64,000 nt of DNA from Planctomycetaceae bacterium (GTDB lineage: Bacteria; Planctomycetota; Planctomycetia; Planctomycetales; Planctomycetaceae), in contig JAKFWA010000055.1 of the NCBI GenBank assembly GCA_021732995.1, forward strand, positions 124,001 through 188,000, given 5' to 3'. The number at the start of each line of letters is the position of its first letter. The first letter of the stretch is position 1. Shown piece by piece: positions 62,824 through 64,000 of this stretch. Under the pieces are notes generated by a model, which worked only from the letters and a program-made list of their open reading frames with translations, was not told the origin of the DNA and searched no databases. A program made the translations under genes and the position numbers.

Positions 62824-63615
62824 TTAGATCATGAAGTCGGACTTGCGGCCCAGGATGCGATCCACCAGTTCGTCAGGAAACTCCAGGTACGGCGCTTTCG
62901 ACGGGTCGCGATCAGAGGGATTGATACCGCAGTAGACCGACCACGGCCCCAAGTGTCGCCAGCGGCCGGCGCGCTTCGGTTCGCCTGGCATGACTGGCGT
63001 CGTGCAGCGATTGCAGCCGATCGTGGAGAACCCCTGATGATGCAGCGGGTTCACAATGACGTTGTGCTCAGCGATGTAGCCGTGAAGCTGCTCATCGGTT
63101 ACCAGAGCCAGCGGGTTGATGCGCACCGCCTTCATCTCATCATCGATTTGCAGAATGGGCGCCATGGAGCGTTTGCCGCCTTCGGCACGACGCAAGCTGC
63201 CGATCATCGCGTCGTAAGTACCGATGATCTTCAACAGCGGATCGACCTTGCGCATGTGACAGCATTGCTTCTGGCCTTCCGGAGTCAGGTACAGGATGCC
63301 GTACTTCGCGGTCTGTTCTTCCATCGACAGCTCCGGATGGAAGGTGATGATCTCCAGCCCGTATTCGCTGGCCAGTCGATCTCGGGTATCGAGCGTCTCC
63401 TGAAAGTTCACGCCGGTATCGACGAACAGCACCGGGATTTTCACACCGGTCGAGTGCAGCATGTGACTGATGACGCAGCCCGCTTCCTGCATCGCGGAGA
63501 TCGCGGCCACACGGTCGCCAAACACTTCTTTCGCCCACAACAGCAATTCCTGCGGTGTGCGCTGCTCCAGCTTTTCGTTCACGCTGGCCAGATCAGCCTG
63601 AGTCAGTCGAGCCAT
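62824..63615 (-). CDS. cysH: Adenylyl-sulfate/phosphoadenylyl-sulfate reductase CysH
   Basis: Reduces activated sulfate (APS or PAPS) to sulfite in sulfate assimilation. The PP-loop-like region is followed by [20 protein letters not shown] and the Cys-Cys motif [11 protein letters not shown] (Cys118-119). [20 protein letters not shown] (Cys201, Cys204) and YCGIN (Cys229) follow. The CC and CxxC pairs are the four ligands of the [4Fe-4S] cluster of assimilatory APS reductases, and Cys229 would be the catalytic cysteine, so APS rather than PAPS is the likely substrate. Length 263. The ATG at 63615 is used with GAGGA upstream; a TTG at 63660 would add 15 residues. It heads a two-gene unit with the MazG-like gene. 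Confidence 0.92.
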   Translation of the reverse strand: MARLTQADLASVNEKLEQRTPQELLLWAKEVFGDRVAAISAMQEAGCVISHMLHSTGVKIPVLFVDTGVNFQETLDTRDRLASEYGLEIITFHPELSMEEQTAKYGILYLTPEGQKQCCHMRKVDPLLKIIGTYDAMIGSLRRAEGGKRSMAPILQIDDEMKAVRINPLALVTDEQLHGYIAEHNVIVNPLHHQGFSTIGCNRCTTPVMPGEPKRAGRWRHLGPWSVYCGINPSDRDPSKAPYLEFPDELVDRILGRKSDFMI

Positions 63616-63709
63616 GCGTGCCCGGTCCTCAAAAAGTCGTATCAAAAATGCACGCGGCAACCTCGCCAGGTGCGGTTCGTTCGTTCGCCGGCGGGGTTTT
63701 ATTGGGTGC

Positions 63710-63755
63710 CCGAATGAGGGTCAACACGCCTGTTTTTCGGGCGTTCCTCACTCGG
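63710..63755. promoter_or_regulatory. Nested inverted repeat between cysH and 3-hydroxyacyl-CoA dehydrogenase
   Basis: CCGAATGAGG (63710-63719) pairs with CCTCACTCGG (63746-63755) with one mismatch, and inside it ACGCC (63726-63730) can pair with GGCGT (63740-63744). It lies about 95 bases before the cysH start and 128 before the rightward gene. An operator or leader structure is possible; function is inference. Confidence 0.3.
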
Positions 63756-63882
63756 TTACATCAGCGGCCCGGCATCCATAACACCGCGAAATGAAGTTCG
63801 CGTAAGTTGTTGACACAAGTCGCGATGTCGTAGGCTCGCGGCTCTGCAGAACATCCAGTTTCACCCACAGCATGAGGGCAGC

Positions 63883-64000
63883 ATGGCGATCGAGCAAGTG
63901 GCAGTGTTGGGGCTCGGAACGATGGGGCACGGGATTGCTCAGACTTTCGCGATCGCTGGCCTGCAGGTCCATTGTTTTGACGACGTACCTGCGGCGCGAG
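63883..64000 (+). CDS. 3-hydroxyacyl-CoA dehydrogenase, N-terminal fragment (cut by window edge)
   Basis: The first 39 codons of a gene starting at ATG 63883, with GAGGG six bases upstream. The translation MAIEQVAVLGLGTMGHGIAQ is the Rossmann-fold NAD-binding start (GxGxxG) of 3-hydroxyacyl- or 3-hydroxybutyryl-CoA dehydrogenases; TFAIAGLQVHCFDDV follows. The rest is outside the window, so the exact family member cannot be told. Confidence 0.8.
   Translation, partial: MAIEQVAVLGLGTMGHGIAQTFAIAGLQVHCFDDVPAAR

Overview
This window reads as chromosome of a planctomycete (phylum Planctomycetota, probably order Planctomycetales; genus not assigned). The grounds are several very large secreted proteins that combine CxxCH haem-type motifs with DUF1549/DUF1553 (PSCyt/PSD1-like) domains, their paired DUF1501 Tat-exported partners, a protein kinase-like gene, and moderately high GC with loosely packed operons. 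I could not run any database search; family calls come from motifs, lengths and context.

Layout. 1-9.4 kb: an edge-truncated secreted TPR protein, ruvC, a PSCyt/DUF1553 protein, a universal stress protein, a BON-domain protein, a secreted unknown, and a kinase-fold protein with EFG in place of DFG. 9.5-11.4 kb: a two-gene nucleic-acid repair operon, a minimal RNA-ligase-type nucleotidyltransferase overlapping an HD-phosphoesterase/polynucleotide-kinase fusion. 11.4-14.7 kb: a MazF-type toxin-antitoxin pair and alaS. 15-28.7 kb: a membrane-anchored TPR protein followed by a flagellar basal-body/export cluster (flgN-like, flgB, flgC, fliE, fliF, fliG, fliH, fliI, fliJ, motE-like, fliK, flgD). 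28.7-33.9 kb: a secreted unknown, a GNAT acetyltransferase, a divergent pair of secreted proteins each with one CxxCH, and an RluA-family pseudouridine synthase. 34.2-45.3 kb: two consecutive PSCyt + DUF1501 pairs, the first headed by a 1698-residue haem/WD40/Ig-like/DUF1549/DUF1553 protein, and a small membrane protein.

45.4-50.9 kb holds a tandem duplication of a two-gene module: a membrane-anchored thioredoxin-fold (RedB-like) protein whose stop overlaps the start of a hybrid histidine kinase. The distal copy is decaying: its thioredoxin-like gene has an in-frame TAA at the position of a Leu codon in the sister, after which homology continues in the same frame to the same ATGA junction, and its kinase has a shortened, altered ATP lid.

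51.4-64 kb: isocitrate dehydrogenase, lpxK, a family-4 glycosyltransferase, xseA on the other strand, a secreted cupredoxin, a 1402-residue membrane protein with a long Gly-Gln repeat, a DUF6891-like acidic protein, a MazG-like pyrophosphohydrolase behind cysH, and the first codons of a 3-hydroxyacyl-CoA dehydrogenase.

The strongest candidates for follow-up are the ligase/HD-Pnk operon, the duplicated RedB-like/histidine-kinase module with its decaying copy, and the EFG kinase-fold protein. No tRNA, rRNA, CRISPR array or insertion sequence was recognised.
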